Positions 1 to 8,100 of a DNA stretch of 10,204 nucleotides are shown piece after piece. The position numbers and the translations under genes were made by a program. This DNA comes from Parachlorella kessleri (taxonomy: Eukaryota > Chlorophyta > Trebouxiophyceae > Chlorellales > Chlorellaceae), in assembly GCA_001598975.1 (NCBI GenBank), contig BBXU01001995.1, forward strand, positions 1 to 10,204. Direction: 5' to 3'. The notes beneath the pieces are model-generated. The model made no database searches. It was not told the DNA's origin and saw only the letters and a program-made list of their open reading frames with translations. The first letter of the stretch is position 1, and every line of letters starts with the position of its first letter.

Positions 1-43
1 AAGCAAGCCCACAGCAGTGCACACCAAAGGGCCATGTTCTTGC

Positions 44-157
44 CTTGGCCACGATCTTGGTCTGGCCCATGCCCAGGGAGTCCAGCAGGGCTCGGCAGTC
101 ATAGATGTCGTCCACGGTGTTGGCATACGACAGGCTGATGAAGTCAATCTCAAACTC
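44..157 (-). CDS. PYK: Pyruvate kinase exon 9, ending at the catalytic lysine and a GC donor
   Basis: Acceptor GGTGTTACAG, 38 codons in phase 0. FEIDFISLSYANTVDDI and TKIVAK match the family's KIDFLSLSYxRxAEDV and TQIFAK motifs. The exon ends AAG followed by GCAAGA, so this donor is also GC. The family continues with IEN here, which would be in the next exon beyond the left edge. Confidence 0.9.
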
Positions 158-2609
158 CTGTAACACCGTCAGGCAGACGAGGCATGGGGTGATCAAAGTG
201 GTGTGCCAGCTGATGTGCCTCCAATATATATTCCAGGAGCGGCAGCATGCCCTTCCTAGGTCAGGGCAGCCGTGAGATTGATGAGGAGAAGGTGTGCTGT
301 GCTGTGCTGCGCTGCGCTGGGGCTTCCCGTAAAGCCATGAGCCGCACAGTGACAGGCCGCCAGGCAGTTGGTCAGTAGGACACCCCGCAATCCACCAAGG
401 CTAGCCTGACAACGGCATCGCTCACAACCTGTGCAGCTACGCCCGGCACCTCACCCTGCCAAAGGTCCTGATGCACTCCACATCATGCTGAGTCAGCGCC
501 GGCAGCTCCATGTCAGCCTCCATCCCGCTCCGGTGGCATACATGCACCAGCAGCAATGGCCACACATAGATCAAGGACTGCGCTTCCTGTGAGCTCTTCT
601 GGAAGGGGCGCACACCGGCAACCCACGCTAGCGGCGGTGCAAAGCTCCTTATGACCCAACCAGTGGCGGAAGGGCATTGGGTGGGCTATTAATGGCCAGT
701 GGTTGGGGTTGCAGAAGGGCAGACGGATTGATGTGTCTTGTGTGCTTCCGCTGGTATGGGTGTCGCCAGTGCACGAGGCCGGCTCAGGCGCCTGATGAAC
801 CCAACAATGGGGATCAAGCCGTCATACATGGTTGTTGTGACTTCATTGACAGCACACGTGCCAAAAGGGAGGGAGACAGTGAACAGTATGGCACACTTAA
901 CAGCCTCACACCCCCCAACCCGCCGAGTGAGGCCTCCCTGGAGTCATCCCCAACACGCTTGTGCATCAACCCCACCTTGGCAGTAGGCTGAGTGGTAGGT
1001 GCAAGGCATACAACCAGAGCAGCACATACATCAGGAAGGGTGCTAAACTGCCGAACTGCACAAGGGCATCAGCGCACCCGGCAGCCTGCAGGCCGCACAT
1101 CATCTAAGCTCTAGGCCCGACCACAAGTCTTGGGGCAAGCCCTCCTCCTGTCCTTCGCCTCACAGGCTCACCATCAGCAGGATCATCTCCGCACCAGCAG
1201 GAGAATCTCACCACCAGCAGGAGCATCTCACCATCAGCAGGAGCAGCCCATCCAGTACCGCATCATTGAGGGCCTCGCACACAAGCTCTGTATCCGTCTT
1301 CTCCTTCACCTGCATAGCCAGGAGGACAGCTGCAGCAACACTGTAGTCTATCCTAGTCTAACAGCGCACCGCCACCTGACCATGCTGCCGTGAGTCCCAG
1401 GGGTGGCCAACAAAAAAGCTGCAGCACCACTGTGGGGACAGTACACGGCCCATAGAATGCTCAGCAGCACCCCACAGGCGACGCTGTCCAGTGCCGCTGC
1501 GGTGGAGTGCCGTCACATTGCATGCACCAACAGCTCTGGAAAGCTTCCCTGACGGGCTCACACTTTGACAAGGTGGGTGCAACCGCTATCCGCACTCTGA
1601 GCCGCGCCGCTGCCGTAACCTGTACACCCTACCAGGCCTGTACCAATACTCTAGCATCGTCACTGGTAGACCACAGAAGAGACTGAGGCGGGACGTGCTA
1701 TCCGGCCGGCAGGCTTTTTCTCAGCACCCACCTCCAGAAACAGCGAGGCCCCCTCCACTGCTGTGGCCAGGTAGCGCCCCACCTGCAGCGCACGACAAGC
1801 CCAACAGGGACGGGCGGTAGTTGGTGGAACGTTACACACACCCGGCTTTCAACCCAGGCAAGCACTGGGTATGGCTGTTCGATTAGGCAGCTTCGGGAGT
1901 TCAGCAGGCCCTGGAAACACATGAGGCAGCATGACGGCGGGACCCCACTGTGCTGCATTTGCTATTACCACAGGGACGCACTGCAGGGCTGCCAGGGGTG
2001 GCCAGCTGGCCGCTGCATGATATACCAGCGCCACAACCTCCCACACTGGTGCTTCGAAGCCCGCCGCTCCCCCCGCCCCCCACCTCACTCTCTCACACAA
2101 GCTGGGCACCACGCCCTCGTGTCGTCGCTCGACACCAACCACCCCCCAAGCTGCTGCCCACGCTCGCCAGCAGGGCACATCCAGCAGCTGGTCCTGCTGG
2201 CTTGTGTTGCGGCCTCTCAGGGGAGATCAACCGGATCTGACGTTGCCACCCAACATGCTTGGTGTTGCAGATCCATGCCGCCGGCCTACCTGCATGACGG
2301 TGCCAGTCTCTACCAGGGCTGGCAGGGAGGGGTAGCCCACCGGGTACACATCATCGCTGGCCTCGGCAGTGGGGTCTGTGGTCACAGTGATGGTCTGCAC
2401 GCAGCACAGACCTCGTCCTTCGTTAGGACACATGAACGCATTAGAAGCATACTCCATCTAACGAGGACCCGTAACTGCTCCCCCACCCTGTGCCAATATC
2501 TGGCGCCGCAAGCATCCCTGCTCCCCTCCTTGCGCTAACACCTATCCTCAGGTGGGGGTGCTGATCTGGCCTGCCACCTCCACTGGGGGTGTGCCAGCTG
2601 GAGTTCAAG

Positions 2610-2641
<32 letters not shown>

Positions 2642-3951
2642 CTGAGCAAAGTTGCAGGACGGGCTGCAGGCATCTGGGGACCGATACCCGTCCCCACTTC
2701 CCTGCAGCTACACCTGCCAAAGCGCTTACAAAATGCACTTTCGCATCCCATGGCACAGTTCGGCTTCGGGCATGTGCACATGGCAACTTTCTGTCCTGCA
2801 GTCCAAACATCCACCCCTTCCCCCATCCAACTCCTTCCCATAGAGCATCACATCAAGGCGGCTCCCTACCTGTCCCTTCACTGCCTTGAGCTGCGTCTCC
2901 TTGTCCACCCACGGCCAGCCCGACTCATCATATGTCACCGGCCGCCGTATGACCATCTCCCTGCCGGTGGTGTCCAGCCACACAGAGCACAGCCGCCGCG
3001 TGCGCTGCATGGCCGTGCTCAGGTTAGCCAGAGACCGGCGGTGGTACTCCATCGTGCCCCACTGCACCAAACACAAAGTATTGCTGCTGGCATGCATGGT
3101 TGCACCCTGGTGGCTGCACCCTCCGCAGCTGGCTGACCCTGACAGAACGAGTCTTTGGTAGCTGCTGCACAAAGGCTAGGCAGCAACGGCAAGCTTATTC
3201 TGCGCCCCAATGCCTGTGCCGCAGAGGGCACAGGCAGCAGGCCAGGCAGGCTAGGGGCATGTCGACGAGCTGCCCCTCCCCGCCCCACAAGGAGCGCATA
3301 CGGTGACAAGGCTGCTCATGGGCACTCCAACTTGCAGACCCAAAATTTGAGGCGCCATGTAATTGGCCTGCCACCTGCAGAGTGCGCGGTCTTGCCCATC
3401 AAGGCCCCCAGTTGCGCCCACAGGTGGCTCACTCCACAAACCCGTTTAGATACATACCGTGAGGTCGATACGCGCACAGGTGACCCCCATCTCCAGCATC
3501 TGTGCCAGCACCTCCACATCCTGGCAGGACGGCCCTATCGTGATGAGGACTGCACACAGGTAGGCGCGCCGCCGACTCAGCTGATACAGTGCTGTGCTGC
3601 TTGCGCTCCCAAAGGTCCGTGTGCCGCTACAACCAGTGCACACCCTGCAAAACCTTTCTGCACACCACAGGTTGCCCCAGGTGGAAGGCTGCACAGTGTA
3701 AGCACTTGTCCCCGCCTCCGCCCGCCCCCTCCTTGGGGTTGTGTTGGCTTGCCTTTGGTGCCCGCTGCTCTCTTGCACAGGTTTGCCTCTAGCGGCTCAA
3801 GCACGTCCGTAATGTCCACGTCGTGAAAGAAGTGGTGCTTTGCCTTCACACCAAAATTTCTGCATAAAGCTCCAAAGAGTTGTCAGCAGTGCAAGCAAGC
3901 CTACACCCAGCCTATGGGCTGGCCAGCACTGCACACTTACTTCAATACCAT
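44..3951 (-). CDS. PYK: Pyruvate kinase, plant cytosolic-like subfamily (nine exons, 3' part missing)
   Basis: Pyruvate kinase makes ATP and pyruvate from phosphoenolpyruvate and ADP in glycolysis. Joined exons 3941-3951, 3753-3859, 3458-3549, 2870-3061, 2290-2394, 1732-1782, 1232-1309, 455-586 and 44-157 give residues 1-294 of a family usually near 500. Visible landmarks: TKVLITIGPS (38-47, family TKIVxTIGPx), the ARIDLTWG block with Arg66, LDTTGREM (99-106), B-domain-like strands (about 107-235), MELPALTQ (238-245, family DLPxLTEKD), DFISLSY (261-267) and TKIVAK (289-294), whose last Lys matches the catalytic lysine. The Trp after DLT and the MEYH block match plant cytosolic forms (ARFDFSWG), not the animal NFSHG form. 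No transit peptide is evident, so a cytosolic site is inferred. Intron phases are 2, 1, then 0 throughout. The remainder, including the C-terminal domain, lies beyond the left edge. Identification is firm; exact boundaries are by eye. Confidence 0.92.
292..319. repeat. Short GCTGTGCTGTGC-type repeat in an intron
   Basis: Imperfect five-base repeats (TGTGC, then TGCGC) within pyruvate kinase intron 158-454. Simple sequence; no function visible. Confidence 0.7.
455..586 (-). CDS. PYK: Pyruvate kinase exon 8 (return to the barrel)
   Basis: Donor GTGAGG, 44 codons in phase 0 if the acceptor at 587 is used. MELPALTQHDVECIRTFG matches the DLPTLTEKDKEVISTWG motif where the chain re-enters the barrel. 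A second CAG nine bases on gives an in-frame start at 577. The segment before MELPAL (residues 216-229) is strongly hydrophobic and about a dozen residues longer than in the plant enzymes it resembles. Confidence 0.85.
1170..1246 (-). repeat. 20-bp tandem repeat containing a splice donor
   Basis: Four units at 1170-1189, 1190-1209, 1210-1229 and 1230-1246 (last one 17 bases), sharing the core CCAGCAGGA/ATCAGCAGGA on the plus strand. On the coding strand each reads like CTCCTGCTGRTGGTGAGAT. Unit 4 holds the end of pyruvate kinase exon 7 and its donor. Copies of the donor lie at 1211 (GTGAGA) and 1171 (GTGAGC); the one near 1191 is altered to GTGCGG. Confidence 0.85.
1232..1309 (-). CDS. PYK: Pyruvate kinase exon 7 (B-domain end)
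   Basis: Acceptor GGCTATGCAG, donor GTGAGA, 26 codons in phase 0. VKEKTDTELVCEALNDAVLD aligns with the VEEVKGDDVICLSRNAATLA region of plant enzymes. The last codons and the donor lie in unit 4 of a 20-bp tandem repeat that copies the donor downstream. Confidence 0.88.
1732..1782 (-). CDS. PYK: Pyruvate kinase exon 6 (VGRYLATAVEGASLFLE)
   Basis: A 17-codon exon between acceptor TGCGCTGCAG and donor GTGGGT, both in phase 0. Its product aligns with the plant B-domain segment VGQYLFTGSETTSVWLE over its whole length, which is the main reason for accepting such a short exon. Confidence 0.88.
2290..2394 (-). CDS. PYK: Pyruvate kinase exon 5 (B-domain start)
   Basis: Acceptor GCTGCGTGCAG, donor GTAGGC, 35 codons in phase 0. 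TITVTTD resembles the IxLTxD strand at the start of the B domain. The Tyr-Pro-x-Leu stretch followed by a Gly-Thr turn occupies the place of the NxxxLxxxVKxGDTI segment. Confidence 0.88.
2611..2640. repeat. (AGC)10 microsatellite in a pyruvate kinase intron
   Basis: Ten uninterrupted AGC triplets on the plus strand, reading GCT on the transcribed strand, inside intron 2395-2869. It produces poly-Ser/Ala/Leu runs in several short reading frames that are not genes. Confidence 0.95.
2870..3061 (-). CDS. PYK: Pyruvate kinase exon 4 (WGTMEYH and LDTTGRE)
   Basis: Acceptor TTTGGTGCAG, donor GTAGGG, 64 codons in phase 0. WGTMEYHRRSLANL matches the plant-type WGDxxYHxxTLxNL block, and RLCSVWLDTTGREM matches KLCAVMLDTxGPEL. 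Asp100 and Glu105 keep the metal-ligand and monovalent-cation positions of the LDTKGPE motif. Arg104 replaces the usual proline. Confidence 0.94.
3458..3549 (-). CDS. PYK: Pyruvate kinase exon 3 (LITIGPS and ARIDLT)
   Basis: Acceptor GTGTGCAG, donor GTATGT. Residues 41-70 match the first beta-alpha units of the barrel, with LITIGPS at the start and CARIDLT at the end. Arg66 aligns with the phosphate-binding arginine of NVARxNFSHG. The potassium-ligand positions read Asp68 and Thr70, where animal enzymes have Asn and Ser. Confidence 0.93.
3753..3859 (-). CDS. PYK: Pyruvate kinase exon 2, ending at a GC splice donor
   Basis: The acceptor is TTTATGCAG. The exon encodes residues 5-39 plus the first base of codon 40, including VLEPLEANL, which resembles the ILEP segment at the N-terminus of plant cytosolic pyruvate kinases. 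It ends ACC AAA G followed by GCAAGC, a GC donor. Joining G to the TC of exon 3 restores TKVLITIGPS, the conserved opening of the catalytic barrel. No GT donor nearby does so. Confidence 0.85.
3941..3951 (-). CDS. PYK: Pyruvate kinase exon 1 (start codon, 11 coding bases)
   Basis: The ATG at 3951-3949 sits in a strong context (CACCATGG). Three codons and two bases (M, V, L, then AA) precede a perfect GTAAGT donor. The phase-2 end joins the A at 3859 to make Lys, in the frame required by exon 2. An in-frame TAG lies upstream at 3999-3997 with no ATG between, which supports this start. A longer ATG frame from 4117 to the same donor is in the wrong phase for the clear acceptor at 3860. Confidence 0.72.
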
Positions 3952-5009
3952 GGTGAAGATGCTGCCAGGAGACCTTTGGTAAATAAAGGCCTTCAACTAG
4001 CCTCCCTACTGACTCAGCATGGGACAAACGGGTTGCAACCGATGTTGCTCCCAGTCTTTCCGAAAACAAGGATGCAGTTAGATCAATTGATCCGTGATGT
4101 CTGTAGCAGCATAACAAAGGGGTTTAGCCCTCCCGCCTGCCCGCCTTCAGGACAGGTTCCACCTTTCGGCGGTCCACGGTGTGTCGTGCGGTACCTCGGC
4201 TATGTCATTCACATATTCTAGAGCTCCATTTGCACCCTATAGGGCTGGCATTTGATCCACGCATGCTCGTTCTGGATATTCGTTTGAGGGGGCGCGCTAC
4301 AGGCGCAACTTGCCAGGCTGGCGGCCCCAAGGTTAGGTGGAGCCAGCCGAGGAGGTTGCCCGCTTTCAGCCCAGAGCACACGTCCACTGGCTCAAAGCGA
4401 GCCTGCAGTTATTGCACTGGGGTTGCCGGACTAGGTTCCAAGGCACAGCATGGCACCCTGCTGTGCCTGCGGCATTGACTGCACCCTGCTGTGTATTGGT
4501 ATGGGTGGCAGACAGTGCGAAGGTGAACTTGACTGTGACAGGTACTGTTGTGCATGTGTGCTTGTTTATGTCGCATCTACGTATGTGCGCTTCATGACTG
4601 GCTATAGTTGGTCATTTTACTAACTCACAGCAATTGTTAACACAGATCGTATGAGAACATTGACAGAACACTTCACCAGGTACCCATTGAGAAGCACAGC
4701 TGCCCCTTGAAAGATTGAACAGGTTGAGTGAAGTCTGATTTGTGGATGCGAGGTTACTACCAGGTCAGAAGGTATGTTTGTGACGCAGGAAAGCTAGAAA
4801 GACTACCGATCATGGCCAAGGAGGCCCCTGAAAAGACATGGAATCCCCAAAATCGTCCCAAAATCACCTATCCATGGCGCAATAGCACACGACTGTCAAG
4901 TGCACACATCAAGCAATTGCAAGGTTTTGGCAAGGAGGTACAAGGTTCCCTGACTCATTACAGCCAGTAGCCACACCTCATGAAGCAGGCAGTCCACTAT
5001 ACAAGCAGC
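3952..5009. other. Intergenic stretch: 3' UTR of the coiled-coil gene, promoter and 5' UTR of pyruvate kinase
   Basis: No exon with codon bias or homology like the neighbours was seen. Base composition is visibly less GC-rich than the exons around it. The right end should carry the coiled-coil 3' UTR and the left end the pyruvate kinase leader, with its promoter between. No convincing TATA box was found; CTATAG at 4238-4243 and 4601-4606 are weak candidates. Confidence 0.6.
4958..4962 (-). terminator. TGTAA polyadenylation signal of the coiled-coil gene
   Basis: TGTAA on the minus strand, about 48 bases after the TAG stop. TGTAA is the usual poly(A) signal in chlorophyte nuclear genes. No other minus-strand copy was seen from here down to 4000, so cleavage is expected near 4935-4950. 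The implied 3' UTR is short, and the motif is only five bases. Confidence 0.5.
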
Positions 5010-5102
5010 CTACTCTCGACTCTTCAGCTGCAGCTGGACTTGAAGTGACTGGATGATCTGTTGTGACTCCCGGAGCTCACAATGGCTTGCCGCCAGGTCT
5101 TG
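5010..5102 (-). CDS. Coiled-coil gene, last exon and stop codon
   Basis: Acceptor TGCTCTGCAG, then 30 codons (QDLAASHCELRESQQ to QLKSRE) and TAG at 5012-5010. It carries the only Cys seen in the protein. Helical character runs to the last residue, so there is no separate C-terminal domain. Confidence 0.85.
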   Translation of the reverse strand, partial: QDLAASHCELRESQQIIQSLQVQLQLKSRE

Positions 5103-8100
5103 CTGCAGAGCAGGCAAAGCAGCGCAATAGTGTTAGCCAGTGTACTTCGTTTGGTACAGCATTGCACCCAGTCCTGTCGGTGCAGTCACCCCTACCTCTC
5201 ACTTTGCACTACCAGCCACCATCAACACATGCATGGCGTAGGACGTCATGCAGCAGTGGATAGGGTTGCCCAGGTGCTCCAAGCTAGGGCACATGCTGGA
5301 TGCTCACCTCCAACAAGCCTATCCGCTCTCGCTGCAGAGCTATCATGCGCTGCATGGCTTCTCGCAAACTCTCGGCCTGCAACCACCAGCAGCCCGCTTA
5401 AACTTACACCCCCTTGCATTCCCATTTCGGCTCAGTAAACAAGCAGGTTGTGGCGTACTGCCAGCGTTAGCAATGACTCGCACAACACACGAACACGGCA
5501 TCCCCAGGCAACCATCGCCAGTGTCCAAGCCCTGCAAAAACAAGGACCCACGTGCTGCCAGGCGGCCGTGCCTGCAGACCGTGCGGCCACCTCATGCACC
5601 TCTACAAACCGCCATGCATTATGCATAAGTCTTTGCACACATCCAGCCCCTTTTTGTGCCGCCCCGTACGCCCACCTTGCCAAACGTCTCGCTCTGCAGC
5701 TGCGTTTGCTGGCCGACCTCCTCCAGTTTCGCCCCTAGCTCCGACAATGCCTCCTCCAGGCGCCCCACCCGCTCACGCTCCACCTCCAGCGCAGCGCGGA
5801 CCTCGTCGCCTTCGTGCTGAGCGCGCTCCGTGCGCTGCGCGGCGTCAGCTGCCTCACGCTGCAGCAGCGCGGAGCGCTGCCGCTCCGCCTGCAGCGACGC
5901 GGCGAGCGCGTCGGCGCGCTGCGCTGCGTGGTCCAGCTGGCGCTGCAGCTTGGCGCTCGCGCTCTCCGCCTGGCGCAGGCGCTCCCGCTCCGCCAGCACG
6001 GCGCCTCCCAGGGCAGAACTCTGCTCTTCAAGGGCGCTACGGGCCGAGGCAAACTCCTGGCGCAGCCGCTCTTCCAGGCCAGCGGCCTCCTGCCGCAGCT
6101 GGATCACCAGGCGGCGCTCAGACTCCAGGTCAGCAGCAGCCTGCAACAGGGAGAGTAGAAGCATGGACAAGCCGTCAAGGAAGGGCTGGAAAAGCAGGGA
6201 TTCTCTCACATCTGGACAGCCAGCCCTGGCATGGGGAGCTCCGCCCACCAGCGCAGCTCAAAGGTAATTGCTGAGCGATATGCGTCGCTGTCTGAAGTTT
6301 ACCCAAGCTATCCCATAGAAAGCGCTTCCCCAGCCGGCTGCACAGCCAGCCCTCGCCTTCCCCCCTCACCGGAACTAATGAGTCACCGACCTGCGTGCTC
6401 ACGCGTGCTCACACAAGGAAGAATATTCCCACCTGGTTCAGTGCCTGCCGCTGCCGCTCGGCCTCCTGGCCTGCCGCCTCCAGCTGCTGCCGCAGCTGCG
6501 CCCCCACTCCCTCCCTGTCTTCCGCCTGCGCCCTTTCCGCCAGCACCGACGCCGCCAGCTTGGAGTTCTGGTCCTCCAGGGCAGCCTGGGCGGCGCGCGT
6601 CTGCTGGAGTTGCGCCTCCAGGCTGGCGGCGTCTTGGCGCAGGCGCTGGGTGACCTGGCGCTCCGAGTCCAGCTCGGCTTGCGCCTGCAGTAGGCGCATG
6701 AAAAAGTTCCTGAAGCGCTGGGACTGCTGGCGTGCACAGGGATTTCATGGGCAGACATCTTCATGACAATATGTCCGGCCAGGGTGTCTCCTTCGACCCA
6801 CGCCCAACCATGTGGCCCCCCATTATGGCCTCCACCGGCAACGCTGCTACCCCGGCCCCTGCTGCCACTGCTGGCGCAGCGCCTCACCTGCTGCAGGGCC
6901 TCTGTTCGGCTGCCTCCCTGCTTGTTTGCCTCAGCCAGCAGCAGTTCCAAAGAGCTCACGCGCTGCTCCAGCTCGACCACCCGACCCCGCTCCTGCACGC
7001 AGCACACACAGCCAGTTGCACACTCTGCCCTAGCCATACATGATACAGGCGTGCCCTCATGTGCCTGCCGGTCCTGATCAGTGCTCCTGGTGGTAGGCAC
7101 CTTGCAAGAACCATGCCCGGAGTCTTGCATGCAAGTAGAGCGGACCTGGGCAAGGGTCTTAAGCTAAACCCGGAAAGAGCGCGAGCATGAGGTTCCTAAG
7201 ACAACAAAGGCTGATTCGATAGCCTAGCCCCAGTCCGAATACTTCCCACACTTCCTCCGAAACCAGCAGTGTGCCTCGACTCCGATGCAAGGCGCTCGCT
7301 ACCAGGAGCAGCGCACCCCTTCCCCTTCCTCTAACATCCCCATTGCCTTGAGCTTTCCCAGCACCTCTGGGGTTCTGGCGACACCACCTGCATCACCCGC
7401 TCCCACCCACCCACCTGCTCGAGTTCCCCCGCCCGCGCCTGCGCCTCCCCGCTAGCCACCGCCAGCTGTCGTGCCAGCTCGCCCTTCACATCGTCAAGCT
7501 GCTGCGCCCGCTGCCGCTCCCCCGCCAGCTCGTGCTGCAGCGCGGACCTTTCCGATAAGGCACGGGCGAGCTGCTCTCTGAGGGCGGTGCTGCTGCTGAG
7601 TGCCTCCAGGAGCTGGGACTTGGCAGCAAGGGCTTCCTCACGCAACCGCTGTGCCTGCTGCCGCTCAGAGGTAACCTTGGCCTGAGCCTGCAGTGCCATT
7701 GTGTGAAGCGTCTCTGTGGGTAAGGCATCAATTTGGAGGCTCGGGGGGCTGCTGGCATGCACACACATTTCTGTCTAGTCATGCATGGGGGCCATGGTAG
7801 GGTTGAGATAGGGCACGACATAACATGCAGGATGTGTTGCTGGCAATACAAAGGTTAGCGGGACTGAGTGGAATGCGTTTGGTGCCACACCCCGATGGCT
7901 TCCACACAACATATGCACAGCAAGGTCTCAAGGCAAGCATGCCTCCGCCACTACCTGCGATTCCATATGCCATGCCATGCCTCCCTCCTCTCTCCTTCCC
8001 AACCATCTCCTTCCGTCACCATGACTCACTGACCCACCATGTCGCCCTCCACCTCCCACGCAGCGCCACAGCAACTTCCCCCGTTTGAACATCCCACACT

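Noticed and set aside
1170..1246. Repeat cluster considered as a CRISPR-like array
   Set aside because: The units are contiguous with no unique spacers, and the sequence is a eukaryotic intron.
1921..2538. Open plus-strand frame of 205 codons
   Set aside because: It covers a pyruvate kinase exon and parts of two introns on the other strand, has no recognisable domain and its composition is erratic.
3941..4117. Longer first exon for pyruvate kinase starting at the ATG at 4117
   Set aside because: It ends at the same GTAAGT donor but in phase 0, which does not fit the good CAG acceptor at 3860. It would need a weak AAG acceptor, while the ATG at 3951 fits exactly and has the better context.
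4238..4243. CTATAG as a TATA box for pyruvate kinase
   Set aside because: It is nearly 290 bases before the start codon, palindromic, and without other core promoter signals, so too weak to annotate.
4205..4387. Minus-strand frame starting MDVCSGLKAG as a possible transit peptide exon
   Set aside because: No good donor in the phase needed to join the next exon, and no clear targeting pattern.
4728..4970. Small plus-strand frame of 80 codons starting MKSDLWMRG
   Set aside because: No homology, codon use unlike the real exons, and it lies opposite the expected 3' UTR of the coiled-coil gene. A short unknown gene is not excluded, but nothing supports it.
5380..5675. Possible extra coiled-coil exon between 5676 and 5376
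   Set aside because: A candidate with CAG acceptor and GTGGGT donor near 5552-5571 is 20 bases long and breaks the frame. The flanking exons already join in phase 0.
5552..6274. Open plus-strand frames of 240 and 145 codons
   Set aside because: They mirror the large coiled-coil exon 5676-6140. Pro/Ala/Arg- or Ser/Ala-rich products with no domain are typical of antisense of a GC-biased exon.
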